Below are positions 24,076 through 32,576 of a stretch of 43,659 bases of DNA, piece after piece. The translations under genes were made by a program, and so were the position numbers. Numbering within the stretch: the first letter of the stretch is position 1; every line of letters begins with the position of its first letter. The notes under the pieces were generated by a model. It had not been told where the DNA came from, made no database searches, and saw only the letters and a list, made by a program, of their open reading frames with translations. Source of the stretch: Dehalococcoidia bacterium UBA4060 (GTDB taxonomy: Bacteria > Chloroflexota > Dehalococcoidia > GIF9 > UBA5629). The DNA lies in contig DFZI01000047.1 of NCBI GenBank assembly GCA_002383665.1, forward strand, positions 1 through 43,659, read 5' to 3'.

Positions 24076-25077
24076 ATGCTTATATCCGAAGCGGGTGAGA
24101 CGGGTCTTATCAGCAAAATCATGCGGTTGATCAACCGCATGGGTCAGAAGCAATCCCCCTGCGACAGCCAGCTCATCATCGGTATGGGGGACGATACAGC
24201 CGCCTGGAAACAGAGGGGGGGCATAGAGCTGGCCACCACCGATATGCTGGTAGAGGGCATCCACTTCGATCTGTCGCACATAAGCTGGCACGACCTCGGC
24301 TGGAAAGCAATTGCCGTCAATATTAGCGACGTTGCCGCCATGGGAGGCCGGCCCTGCTACGCCCTCATCTCCCTGGCTCTGCCCGCACACCACAGAGTGG
24401 AAAACGTACTATCTATGTACAGGGGCATAATTGAAATCTGCAACCTTTACGGAGTAACCATAGCGGGCGGCAATATCTCCGCTGCTGACAAGCTTTCCAT
24501 AACCGTCGCTATGACCGGCAATTGTGAAGGTTACCCCATGGTACGGTCGGCTGCTGCAGCAAGGGATCTAATAGCAGTTACAGGCTACCCCGGCCTGTCT
24601 GCTGCCGGCCTGCAGGCTGCTTCATCGTCAATACATCTGTCCCCTACCGCCAGGAAACTTTTTTACAACGCCCATTTTCACCCATCCCCCCAGATAGAGG
24701 CGGGCGAGGCACTATCAGCGCTGGGTGTAAAAGCCACTATCGATATCAGTGATGGCCTGCTGATCGATCTCGGACATATCTGCGAGGCGAGCAAGAAAAG
24801 TGCTGTTATCTACGCAGGTTCCATCCCCTGTCACCCTCTGCTCAAACGCTACTTCCCTCATGATTACCTGCAACTGGCACTTTCGGGAGGGGAAGACTAC
24901 TGCCTGCTTTTCACCGCGGACAGCAACACCCTGAGAAAGGCAAGATCAAGGCTGTCTCTCCCGGTTAACGTCATAGGCGAGATAACTTCAGCTAAAACAG
25001 GCAAGGTAACTGTCCTGGACAGGCAGGGGAAGGAAATTAAAATGGATCACAGAGGATGGGACCACTACAGATCTTAA
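24076..25077 (+). CDS. thiL: Thiamine-monophosphate kinase
   Basis: 333 residues, normal length. ThiL phosphorylates thiamine monophosphate to thiamine pyrophosphate with ATP. The PurM-like fold motifs are present: GMGDDTAAW near the N-terminus, TTDMLVEGIHFD, NISDVAAMGGRPCYALISL, and DISDGLLIDLGHICEAS and SGGEDYCLLFT in the second half, which together bind Mg2+ and nucleotide. It is the first gene of a run with tsaE and tsaB 10 nt downstream. The start appears leaderless. Confidence 0.95.
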   Translation: MLISEAGETGLISKIMRLINRMGQKQSPCDSQLIIGMGDDTAAWKQRGGIELATTDMLVEGIHFDLSHISWHDLGWKAIAVNISDVAAMGGRPCYALISLALPAHHRVENVLSMYRGIIEICNLYGVTIAGGNISAADKLSITVAMTGNCEGYPMVRSAAAARDLIAVTGYPGLSAAGLQAASSSIHLSPTARKLFYNAHFHPSPQIEAGEALSALGVKATIDISDGLLIDLGHICEASKKSAVIYAGSIPCHPLLKRYFPHDYLQLALSGGEDYCLLFTADSNTLRKARSRLSLPVNVIGEITSAKTGKVTVLDRQGKEIKMDHRGWDHYRS

Positions 25078-25087
25078 AAGGTTTCGT

Positions 25088-25591
25088 ATGGAGAGCAAAT
25101 TGACAGTCTATACGGGCAGTCCCCAGGAGACCCGCAATCTGGGCAGGCTGCTGGGCAGCCTAGCCTCCGGTGGCGAGGTATATCTCCTCACCGGCAACCT
25201 CGGCACAGGCAAGACCCACCTGGTACAGGGCATCGGCTTTGGACTTGGCGTAAAGGAATATGCCTGTAGCCCCTCTTTCATGATCGCCAGGGAATACCAT
25301 GGGCGACTGATGCTTTACCACCTCGACCTGTACCGTCTGGACAGGATCGAAGAGATCGTCGACATCGGTGTAGAGCAATATTTTAACAACAATTCCGTCT
25401 GTGCTATAGAATGGGCTGAAAAGGGCAGCGGTGTTCTGCCTGCGGAGAATCTCTCAATCGAGCTCGAAGACCTGGGCAGCGATAAACGCCGCATCACCTT
25501 CATCTCCCACGGTGAGCGTTATTCAGAACTGGTCCGGAGGCTAAGAGAATCCCTTGGCCACAAGAGCGAGGTAGCATGGAACTTTCAATAG
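25088..25591 (+). CDS. tsaE: tRNA threonylcarbamoyladenosine biosynthesis ATPase TsaE
   Basis: 167 residues. TsaE is the small ATPase that works with TsaB and TsaD in making t6A37 on ANN-decoding tRNAs. The P-loop TGNLGTGKTHLVQGI, the switch-like SPSFMIAREY and the HLDLYRL and IEWAEKG segments are characteristic. Its stop overlaps the tsaB start by 16 nt, so the two are coupled. TsaD and TsaC are not in the window. Confidence 0.95.
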   Translation: MESKLTVYTGSPQETRNLGRLLGSLASGGEVYLLTGNLGTGKTHLVQGIGFGLGVKEYACSPSFMIAREYHGRLMLYHLDLYRLDRIEEIVDIGVEQYFNNNSVCAIEWAEKGSGVLPAENLSIELEDLGSDKRRITFISHGERYSELVRRLRESLGHKSEVAWNFQ

Positions 25592-26256
25592 ATACATCAA
25601 CTGACTGGGGCGGGCTCGCCCTTTCACGACAGGGAGAGCTTCTAGCTGAGATCATCTGGAAGCCGGGTCAGAACCACACCGTTGAACTTTACCCCAATAT
25701 CACCAAGCTGTTGGAAACCGCCAGCGCTGATCTACAAACAGTTACGGCTATATTCGTTGCCATCGGGCCTGGTAGCTTTAACGGATTACGTGCCGGCATC
25801 AGTGCCGCCAAGGGGTTATCCTTTGAGCTTAATGTCCCCCTTAAAGGCATTGGCACACTAGCTATCGAAGCCTATCCCTTTGCCTTTACCTCCCTTCCCA
25901 TATGTCCCCTTCACGACGCCGGTCGCGGCGAGGTCGCTGCCGCTCTTTACAAGTTCAACAACGAATGGCAATGCCTGATAGAGGAACATATCACTACCAT
26001 TGATAAACTGCCGGCGGAAATCATGGAAACAACCGTATTTTGTGGGGAGTTGAGCGAGACATCCCTTATCTCCTTGAGATTGGTGATGGGAGAAAAGGCT
26101 ATAATACCTAGCCCGGAAGCACGACAGCGAAAGCCTTCGATGCTGGCAGCGCTGGGCTGGCAACGACTGCAATCAGATGGCCCTGACAACCTCGCCTCAC
26201 TTCAGCCAATTTATCTGCGCCAGCCACCTATAACACAGCGCAAGAAGAAGTACTGA
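25576..26256 (+). CDS. tsaB: tRNA threonylcarbamoyladenosine biosynthesis protein TsaB
   Basis: 226 residues. TsaB is an inactive ASKHA-fold paralogue that dimerises with TsaD and is needed for t6A synthesis. It begins MELSIDTSTDWGGLAL and has the hallmark AIGPGSFNGLRAGISAAKGL. The metal-binding histidines of TsaD are absent, as expected for TsaB. A GAGGT motif inside the tsaE end precedes the ATG. Confidence 0.93.
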   Translation: MELSIDTSTDWGGLALSRQGELLAEIIWKPGQNHTVELYPNITKLLETASADLQTVTAIFVAIGPGSFNGLRAGISAAKGLSFELNVPLKGIGTLAIEAYPFAFTSLPICPLHDAGRGEVAAALYKFNNEWQCLIEEHITTIDKLPAEIMETTVFCGELSETSLISLRLVMGEKAIIPSPEARQRKPSMLAALGWQRLQSDGPDNLASLQPIYLRQPPITQRKKKY

Positions 26257-26372
26257 CTATCACCGTCACAACATCCTTCGTGTAACAGCGGTTAACAGGC
26301 AGCGATTATAAATGGCAACGGATATATATGGTAAAATATGCGCCGGAGAATAAACTCAATAACGAGGACAAA

Positions 26373-26825
26373 ATGGAAAAGACACTCATTTTAGTCAAAC
26401 CTGACGGGGTGCAGAGGTGCCTGGCAGGGGAGATATTATCAAGGCTGGAAAGGCGCGGTTTAAAGATCGTTGCTTTAAAGATGCTCCGGATGGACAGAGC
26501 ACTGGCGGAAAAGCACTATGCCATACATAAAGAGAAGCCTTTCTTCGAGGATCTTGTTAGCTTCATTACTTCAGGTCCCATTATTGCAGCGGTGTTGGAG
26601 GGTGAAAAGGCCGTCGAATCCGCCCGACAAACGATGGGGGCTACCGATCCCAAGAAGGCCGCTCCTGGTACGATCAGGGCAGACCTCGGCATCAATATGG
26701 AACATAACTTGATCCACGGCTCCGATTCACCGGAAAATGCCAAGAAAGAAATCGGCATCTTTTTCCAACCGGAGGAAATACTGAGCTATCAGCGTGATAT
26801 CGACAGGTGGCTTACTGAATACTGA
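26373..26825 (+). CDS. ndk: Nucleoside diphosphate kinase
   Basis: 150 residues from ATG 26373, 4 nt after GAGGA; an upstream in-frame ATG at 26328 adds 15 residues unlike the family and overlaps a possible -10 (TAAAAT, 26332-26337). It transfers phosphate from NTP to NDP through a phosphohistidine. The N-terminal KTLILVKPDGVQR and the active-site histidine of NLIHGSDSPENA are intact. The 3' end overlaps the convergent rsfS gene by 14 nt. Confidence 0.97.
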   Translation: MEKTLILVKPDGVQRCLAGEILSRLERRGLKIVALKMLRMDRALAEKHYAIHKEKPFFEDLVSFITSGPIIAAVLEGEKAVESARQTMGATDPKKAAPGTIRADLGINMEHNLIHGSDSPENAKKEIGIFFQPEEILSYQRDIDRWLTEY

Positions 26826-27156
26826 GCAATCTGGGCGCCTTTACATACACGTTCTCCAGGTCGTAGAAGCTCCTCATATCCCTTGAGAATATATGTACAA
26901 CTACGCTCAGGTAATCCAGCAGTATCCACCCCGATTCTGAGCGCCCTTCGCTGCGGTACGGTATTACAGACTCTTTCCTGAGGGTATCAAGTATCTCATT
27001 GTGAATAGCATCAAGCTGACGGTCGCTTTCACCGCTGCAAATCACTATGTAATCGGTAAATGAGCAGGCACTACGCATATCGAGTAGAACCACATCCTCT
27101 GCCTGCTTATTCGAGGCAACTTCTACGCTGCAACGGGCTATATCAATCGGCTTCAG
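26812..27156 (-). CDS. rsfS: Ribosomal silencing factor RsfS, probably with a CTG start
   Basis: 114 residues if started at CTG 27156. RsfS binds L14 of the large subunit and blocks subunit joining in starvation. The core (SFTDYIVICSGESDRQLDA, then SGWILLDYLSVVVHIF) is certain. The first ATG or GTG in frame is GTG 27093, which would remove the conserved N-terminal strand and helix. Upstream of it the frame still reads LKPIDIARCSVEVASNKQ, family-like, back to a CTG preceded by GAGGAG (27163-27168) at 6-nt spacing. Tandem stop codons lie 24 nt further up, and no ATG, GTG or TTG occurs in between. Confidence 0.85.
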   Translation of the reverse strand: MKPIDIARCSVEVASNKQAEDVVLLDMRSACSFTDYIVICSGESDRQLDAIHNEILDTLRKESVIPYRSEGRSESGWILLDYLSVVVHIFSRDMRSFYDLENVYVKAPRLLSIQ

Positions 27157-27162
27157 AAATTT

Positions 27163-27168
27163 CTCCTC
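27163..27168 (-). promoter_or_regulatory. Ribosome binding site deciding the rsfS CTG start
   Basis: GAGGAG on the minus strand lies 6 nt before CTG 27156. It is the only strong Shine-Dalgarno sequence upstream of the rsfS reading frame and is far from the GTG at 27093. A TATAAT at 27211-27206 (minus) could be the -10 of the promoter. Confidence 0.65.
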
Positions 27169-27318
27169 GCTGAGATGGTTACTTTCGTATATCTCTTATT
27201 ATTATATTATAGTTAGCCTGAATTGAACAACGTCAGCTTGCCTCATCATAAAAAACAACCAGCAACCTGCTATTGATCGTGGATTAACGTATGCGCTTAA
27301 GTTTGAGGGAAATTCATT

Positions 27319-27372
27319 TTGACATTTAGACATTTTCTGTCATAATGCACTTATGCAAGTTAATTGATTGCA
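27319..27372 (+). promoter_or_regulatory. Promoter and operator-like repeats upstream of the MarR gene
   Basis: TTGACA (27319-27324), a 16-nt spacer and CATAAT (27341-27346) form a good promoter for the regulator at 27454. Two inverted repeats overlap it: GACA-TTTTC-TGTC (27329-27341) in the spacer and TGCAA-N9-TTGCA (27354-27372) around the expected transcription start. MarR proteins often repress their own promoter through such sites. No terminator or gene is seen in the rest of the 27157-27453 gap. Confidence 0.5.
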
Positions 27373-27453
27373 AAATCAGAATAAGGTCGGTTTTTATGAA
27401 TTCAGACTCTCAGTATCATTTAGGAAACTAAATAATAGCGGAGGAACATTGAA

Positions 27454-27927
27454 ATGGCTCAGGCTATCAAAGCGGATAAAGACTATACACTATTTTCCTA
27501 CCTGCTTCAGGTGGCAGACATTTTAATAAAAGTCAGGGAGCGCGAGCTACTCCGACAGAATCTATCGGCGACTTCAGCCCAGATATTATTCCTGGTTGAT
27601 GCGATGGGCAAAGATGTGACGCCAGCGAAAATCTCCAGGATGCTCCTGCGGGAGCCTCACTCAATATCAGGCATTTTGATGCGGATGGAAAAGCAGGGCC
27701 TCATCAAACGTGCCAAGAACATGGAAAGAAAAAACCTCATCCGTGTAACTCTGACCACAAAGGGCCAGAACGCGCTTAATCAGGCTATGAAAAAAGAGGG
27801 TATCAAGCATGTTTTGTCCAAGCTCACAGAGGAACAGCGCAGGCATCTTAAACAGGCACTGGGCGTCCTCAAAGAATCGGGCATGAAGGAACTTAAACTC
27901 AACCCCAAAGTGCTGCCCTGGCCTTAA
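27454..27927 (+). CDS. MarR-family transcriptional regulator
   Basis: 157 residues, with GGAGG upstream of the ATG. The winged helix-turn-helix is in the middle: TPAKISRMLLREPHSISGIL is the recognition region, followed by the wing RAKNMERKNLIRVTLTTKG, which is charged as expected for DNA contact. Helices at both ends form the dimer interface. Targets and ligand are unknown. It is alone on its strand, 150 nt before ftsH, and palindromes in its own promoter suggest autoregulation. Confidence 0.9.
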   Translation: MAQAIKADKDYTLFSYLLQVADILIKVRERELLRQNLSATSAQILFLVDAMGKDVTPAKISRMLLREPHSISGILMRMEKQGLIKRAKNMERKNLIRVTLTTKGQNALNQAMKKEGIKHVLSKLTEEQRRHLKQALGVLKESGMKELKLNPKVLPWP

Positions 27928-28019
27928 GAGATAGGCCGGTTTTGTCCTGTCTGTCTTAAGTTAGTTAAAATAGGATAAAGTTCGTAATACCTGTATAGTC
28001 TTCTTATACGACCTGCTTT

Positions 28020-28047
28020 TTGTTACCGGCCCTGTATTTGCTATAAT
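28020..28047 (+). promoter_or_regulatory. ftsH promoter
   Basis: TTGTTA (28020-28025), a 16-nt spacer and TATAAT (28042-28047), preceded by TGC as an extended -10. The predicted leader of ~22 nt contains AAGGTG 5 nt before the ATG at 28077. Confidence 0.6.
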
Positions 28048-28076
28048 AATCACAGGTTTTTCGACAAGGTGTAATA

Positions 28077-29924
28077 ATGAAAGCAAAATGGTGGCAGGGT
28101 AGCCTTCTATACCTGCTTATATTAGTTACGCTTTTGGCTCTGGCCTTTAGCCTCTTTCCCGTCAACAAGGGGCCAAAGGAAGTTGATTTTTACACTTTTT
28201 TGGACAACGCCAAGTCCAACCAGATCTCTGTGATACAGCAGGACGGGAATAATATCATAGGCGTCCAAGATGACAGGCCTGCCTTCAAAGCCGCCTTTGT
28301 CGGCAGTACCAAGGAGCTGCTGGATAGTCTCAAAGCTGAGGGCGTCAAGCTCGGCGAGGGCGGCATCAAGTTCGAGGTCGTAACCGGGGGGTTTGATTGG
28401 GGCAGCATCATGCTCAGCTTAGTGCCGCTGGTCCTCTTTGGCGCACTACTGTTTTTCCTCTTCCGTTCGGCACGCGGTGCCAATACACAAGCCTTCAATT
28501 TCGGTAAAAGCCGTGCCAGGATGGCAAGCGGTGACAAACCTGCTGTCAGCTTTGCTGATGTAGCAGGCGTGGATGAATCGAAGGGTGAGCTGCAGGAAGT
28601 GGTGGAGTTTCTCAAGTTGCCGCAGAAATTCCAAGCTCTGGGTGCACGCATACCACGCGGACTTTTGTTGGTAGGACCACCGGGCTGCGGCAAGACTCTT
28701 ATCGCCAAGGCCACGGCCGGTGAGGCGGGAGTTCCTTTCTTTTCCATCAGCGGCAGTGAGTTTGTAGAGATGTTTGTCGGCGTAGGTGCCTCACGTGTCC
28801 GCGATCTTTTCGATAATGCCAAGCGCAATGCCCCCTGTATTGTTTTCGTGGATGAGATTGATGCCGTCGGCCGCCACCGCGGTGCAGGCTTGGGCGGAGG
28901 TCATGACGAGCGCGAGCAAACGCTAAACCAGATACTTGTTGAGATGGATGGTTTCGATAGCAACACCAACGTGATCGTTCTGGCAGCCACTAACAGGCCG
29001 GACATCCTTGACCCTGCCCTGCTCAGGCCAGGGCGCTTTGACCGGCATATTGTTATCGACCAGCCCGATATCAATGGACGTAAGGCGATCCTGATGGTGC
29101 ACGCTAAGGGCAAACCGATCGTGGATAAAGAGACTGCCTTAAATATCATCGCCAGGGAGACCCCTGGGTTCAGCGGCGCCGATCTGGCCAACCTCATTAA
29201 TGAGGCCGCTATACTGGCTGCACGCCGTAACCGCAAGGATATAACCATCAAGGAAATGGAGGATGCCATTGACCGCGTCATCGCCGGACCCGAGAAGAAG
29301 GGCCGCGTCATAACCAAGAGCGAACGGGAGTTGATCGCCTATCACGAAGTTGGTCATGCTCTTGCTGCCAAGAAGTTGCCGAATGCAGACCCTGTACACA
29401 AGATCTCAATTGTAGCCCGTGGTATGATGGGCGGCTGGACCCGGTTCCTGCCCAATGAAGAGCGCCACCTTGATACCTACAACCGTTTCAAGGACAGCAT
29501 GGTGGTAGCTCTGGCCGGTCGTGCGGCAGAGCAAGTGGCCTTTAACGAACTCAGCACCGGTGCACAGAACGATCTTGAGAAGGTTACAACCATCGCCCGC
29601 CGCATGATAACCGAGTTCGGCATGAGCCGGAATCTCGGCCCCCGCACATTTGGCAAGCGCGAAGAGATGATCTTCCTGGGCAAAGAAATCCACGAGCAGC
29701 AGAACTACAGCGACAAGTTCGCAGAGGCCATCGATGAAGAGATCGAGCAACTGGTCAAGGAAGCCTATGACAAGGCCACCGAGATCATGATGGAAAACAA
29801 GGACAGGCTAAAATATGTTGCCGAATACTTGATGGAGAAAGAGACCATCGATGATGTGACCTTCGAGAAGCTGCTCAATGACCCCCTGCCGGTGGCCAGC
29901 TTTGAAGCCACCGCCGCTTCCTGA
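28077..29924 (+). CDS. ftsH: ATP-dependent zinc metalloprotease FtsH
   Basis: 615 residues. FtsH is a hexameric membrane AAA+ protease that degrades damaged membrane proteins and regulators. Two transmembrane helices (~9-27 and ~108-129) flank the external domain. The AAA module has Walker A GPPGCGKT, Walker B IVFVDEIDAVG and the second region of homology TNRPDILDPALLRPGRFDR. The zinc site is HEVGH (423-427). Its stop TGA abuts the stop of the convergent polyprenyl synthase with no spacer. Confidence 0.98.
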   Translation: MKAKWWQGSLLYLLILVTLLALAFSLFPVNKGPKEVDFYTFLDNAKSNQISVIQQDGNNIIGVQDDRPAFKAAFVGSTKELLDSLKAEGVKLGEGGIKFEVVTGGFDWGSIMLSLVPLVLFGALLFFLFRSARGANTQAFNFGKSRARMASGDKPAVSFADVAGVDESKGELQEVVEFLKLPQKFQALGARIPRGLLLVGPPGCGKTLIAKATAGEAGVPFFSISGSEFVEMFVGVGASRVRDLFDNAKRNAPCIVFVDEIDAVGRHRGAGLGGGHDEREQTLNQILVEMDGFDSNTNVIVLAATNRPDILDPALLRPGRFDRHIVIDQPDINGRKAILMVHAKGKPIVDKETALNIIARETPGFSGADLANLINEAAILAARRNRKDITIKEMEDAIDRVIAGPEKKGRVITKSERELIAYHEVGHALAAKKLPNADPVHKISIVARGMMGGWTRFLPNEERHLDTYNRFKDSMVVALAGRAAEQVAFNELSTGAQNDLEKVTTIARRMITEFGMSRNLGPRTFGKREEMIFLGKEIHEQQNYSDKFAEAIDEEIEQLVKEAYDKATEIMMENKDRLKYVAEYLMEKETIDDVTFEKLLNDPLPVASFEATAAS

Positions 29925-30887
29925 TCACCATTCCCTGTCTATCACAAACTCTGCCAGTGCTGCGAGCGACCTGCGGGCCTGACAATCAGGCAGCTTTTCC
30001 AGAGAATTACAGGCTTTGAGATAGAATTGCCCGGCAATCTTCCTGCAATCGTCTATCACACCCGATGAACGCACCTTCCCGACAGCCTGCGGGACCAATT
30101 CTTTCCTGCGCTGAATGATGATCTCACTGATGATACTATCAGAGGGGTTCAACTCAGAATAGATGATTGATGGCAATGTTATGGCGCCTTCACTCAGATC
30201 AGAGCCGATGGGTTTGCCGAGGATACTCTGGTCGCCCACAAAATCCAGGATGTCATCTATGATCTGAAAGGCTAAACCAAAGTTAAGAGCATAATCTTTG
30301 AGGGCGGCTACCTGGCCTTCCGGGCAACCGCTTAAAACCGACCCGCATTCAGCGGCCATGACGAACAGGCAGGCTGTCTTGTCCCTGATCCACTGATAAT
30401 AATTATCTCTGGCGCTGCAAGGGTCAAAACCGACCCTGCCTTCTCTCAACTCCCCGCCCGAGATCGTCATCAATGTCTCGGAAAAACGTTTGATCACACG
30501 CAGGTTATCGGTCATAGCTGCCAGGCTTCCGGCACGTGAAAAAAGGTAATCGCCCAGCAGGATGGCATTATTAACGCCATATTTTCGGTAGACGGCCTGT
30601 TTGCCATGGCGCATCGCCGAACTGTCGATCATATCATCATGCACCAGCGTGCCGATATGCAATACCTCTGCCGCAGCCGCCATCGGCACCAGCAGATCCA
30701 GGTCATAGTTATAGAACTTGCCGCTCAGCAATGTGACTGCCGGCCTGAGTCTTTTGCCCACGTTGAGCAGGGCAAACTCCAGCATATCGGAAAGCAGCGG
30801 TATATCGCTTCCGGCTATCTGCCCAAGCATAGCTTCAACCAGCTTGAGGTCATCTTTTACAGGACCATAGATCTCTTCCAGTGTCAT
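29925..30887 (-). CDS. Polyprenyl (trans-isoprenyl) diphosphate synthase
   Basis: 320 residues. These enzymes chain IPP onto an allylic diphosphate. The first aspartate-rich motif reads VHDDMIDSS and the second IIDDILDFVGD, with KLYG-type substrate residues absent but GKRLRPAV present near the N-terminus. Small residues before the first motif suggest a long product, such as octaprenyl or nonaprenyl diphosphate for a quinone or lipid carrier; the exact length is inferred. Its ATG overlaps the metG stop by 4 nt (ATGA). Confidence 0.93.
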   Translation of the reverse strand: MTLEEIYGPVKDDLKLVEAMLGQIAGSDIPLLSDMLEFALLNVGKRLRPAVTLLSGKFYNYDLDLLVPMAAAAEVLHIGTLVHDDMIDSSAMRHGKQAVYRKYGVNNAILLGDYLFSRAGSLAAMTDNLRVIKRFSETLMTISGGELREGRVGFDPCSARDNYYQWIRDKTACLFVMAAECGSVLSGCPEGQVAALKDYALNFGLAFQIIDDILDFVGDQSILGKPIGSDLSEGAITLPSIIYSELNPSDSIISEIIIQRRKELVPQAVGKVRSSGVIDDCRKIAGQFYLKACNSLEKLPDCQARRSLAALAEFVIDREW

Positions 30888-32566
30888 CCACTGCCCCCAC
30901 TTCCCAAACGGCCCATCTCCTCCTCAACGATCCTGTCTTCAAGCTTGATGAAGAGCGGTAGAGGCTGCAACAGCTTCTGGCCGGGCAGCGGCATCTGGAA
31001 CTTCCAGCCTGCAGCTCCGACATCCCCCTCAAATCCCAGGTATTTATTCAGCTTCTGAGAAGTGAAAGGCAGGAAGGGATAGAGCAGTGTCTTAAGCGCC
31101 GAAATGGCACATAGCGCAATATAAATCGACCTGCCCGCCGCCAGCCGATCCTGTCTGAGCATCTTCCAGGGCGCAGTATCATCCAGGTAGCGATTGACAT
31201 CCTGTGCCAGCGCCATAATTATTTTCAGTGCTTCCTTGAAATGGCACCGGGAGAGGTTGCGGTCGACCTCCGTAAAGGCCCTGTCTGCCTTCTGCAGCAG
31301 TCCCTTATCTGCATCATCCAGCTCGCCGGGCTCAGGCACTGCGGCATCAAAGTTTCTGCAGGCGAAGGTCAGCACGCGATGAACCAGGTTGCCATAGGTT
31401 GCCACAAGCTCATCGTTATTCCTGCGCAGGAACTCCTGCCAGGAAAAATTGGTATCGCCAGTCTCAGGCATATTGATAGACAGGTAGTAACGCAATGGGT
31501 CGGGGTCATAACGTGCCAGGAAATCCGGCAACCACACCGCCCAATTACGGCTGGTGGAAAGCTTTTTGCCCTCAATTGTCAGAAACTCATTGGCGGGAAC
31601 ATCGTATGGCAGGCTTAACCCACCATAGCCCATCAGCATGGCAGGCCAGATGATAGTATGGAAGGGGATATTATCCTTGCCGATAAAATAGTAGGCCCTG
31701 TTTTCACCAGTCCACCAGTCTTTCCAGGCTTCAGGCTTGCCCGTTGTCCTGGCCCATTCCTTACTGGCCGAGAGGTAGCCGATTACAGCCTCGAACCAGA
31801 CATAGATACGCTTCTTTTCAAAGCCGGGCTGGGGTATGGTTATACCCCATTCAATATCGCGGGTTATAGCACGATCCTTCAGTCCTCCCTCCAGAAAGCC
31901 CAGCGTAAACTTCTGCACATTAGCCCGCCAGCCGTTCCGGCTGGCGATCCACTGTCTCAGACTCTCCTCAAATGCGCTCAACTTAAAGAAAAAATGCTCG
32001 GAATCCTCAAAACGGGGTGTAGCGCCGCAGTTTCTGCAGCGCACATTAAGCAGGTCGGCAGGATTAAGCGTATGACCACACCCGTCGCACTGATCACCGC
32101 GGGCACCCTCATATCCGCACAGGGGACAGGTGCCCTCGATATAGCGGTCGGGCAAAAATCGCTGGCATTGGGGGCAATAAGCCTGTGGCATGGTATCCCT
32201 GAAAATGTACCCCTTCCCCAGCAGGGTATTAAATATATCGTGCGTAACTTCGCGGTGGTTTTCAGTATCCGTATGTGTATAAAGATCAAAGGAGATACCC
32301 AGCTTCTGCCAGCACTCCAGGAACTCCTTATGATACCTGGCTGCCACCTGTGCCGGAGTAGTATTTTCCTGTTCCGCCCTCAAAGTAATGGGTGTGCCAT
32401 GCACATCACTGCCAGAGACCATGAGGACATTGTTCCCCTTCATTCGATGGTAACGGGCAAAGATATCAGCCGGCAGATAGCAACCTGCGATATGGCCGAG
32501 ATGCAGAGAGCCGTTGGCATACGGCCAAGCAACTGCAACAAGGATACTTTCCGGCAACTGAGGCAC
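30884..32566 (-). CDS. metG: Methionyl-tRNA synthetase
   Basis: 560 residues from GTG 32566. An upstream extension to 32755 is in frame but runs inside the zinc-ribbon gene and is rich in Arg and Ser without homology, so it is rejected. The HIGH-type motif is YANGSLHLGHIAG, the zinc knuckles are CPLCG and CDGCG with partners, and the KMSKS loop reads KLSTSR, the variant common in archaea and some bacteria. No C-terminal tRNA-binding EMAP domain is present. It lies 10 nt after the zinc-ribbon gene and overlaps the polyprenyl synthase. Confidence 0.95.
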   Translation of the reverse strand: MPQLPESILVAVAWPYANGSLHLGHIAGCYLPADIFARYHRMKGNNVLMVSGSDVHGTPITLRAEQENTTPAQVAARYHKEFLECWQKLGISFDLYTHTDTENHREVTHDIFNTLLGKGYIFRDTMPQAYCPQCQRFLPDRYIEGTCPLCGYEGARGDQCDGCGHTLNPADLLNVRCRNCGATPRFEDSEHFFFKLSAFEESLRQWIASRNGWRANVQKFTLGFLEGGLKDRAITRDIEWGITIPQPGFEKKRIYVWFEAVIGYLSASKEWARTTGKPEAWKDWWTGENRAYYFIGKDNIPFHTIIWPAMLMGYGGLSLPYDVPANEFLTIEGKKLSTSRNWAVWLPDFLARYDPDPLRYYLSINMPETGDTNFSWQEFLRRNNDELVATYGNLVHRVLTFACRNFDAAVPEPGELDDADKGLLQKADRAFTEVDRNLSRCHFKEALKIIMALAQDVNRYLDDTAPWKMLRQDRLAAGRSIYIALCAISALKTLLYPFLPFTSQKLNKYLGFEGDVGAAGWKFQMPLPGQKLLQPLPLFIKLEDRIVEEEMGRLGSGGSG

Positions 32567-32576
32567 CCCCTTGTCT

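Noticed and set aside
28190..28828. Long antisense reading frame inside ftsH (212 codons)
   Set aside because: It is opposite a fully conserved FtsH AAA domain, has biased composition from the opposite strand and no RBS.
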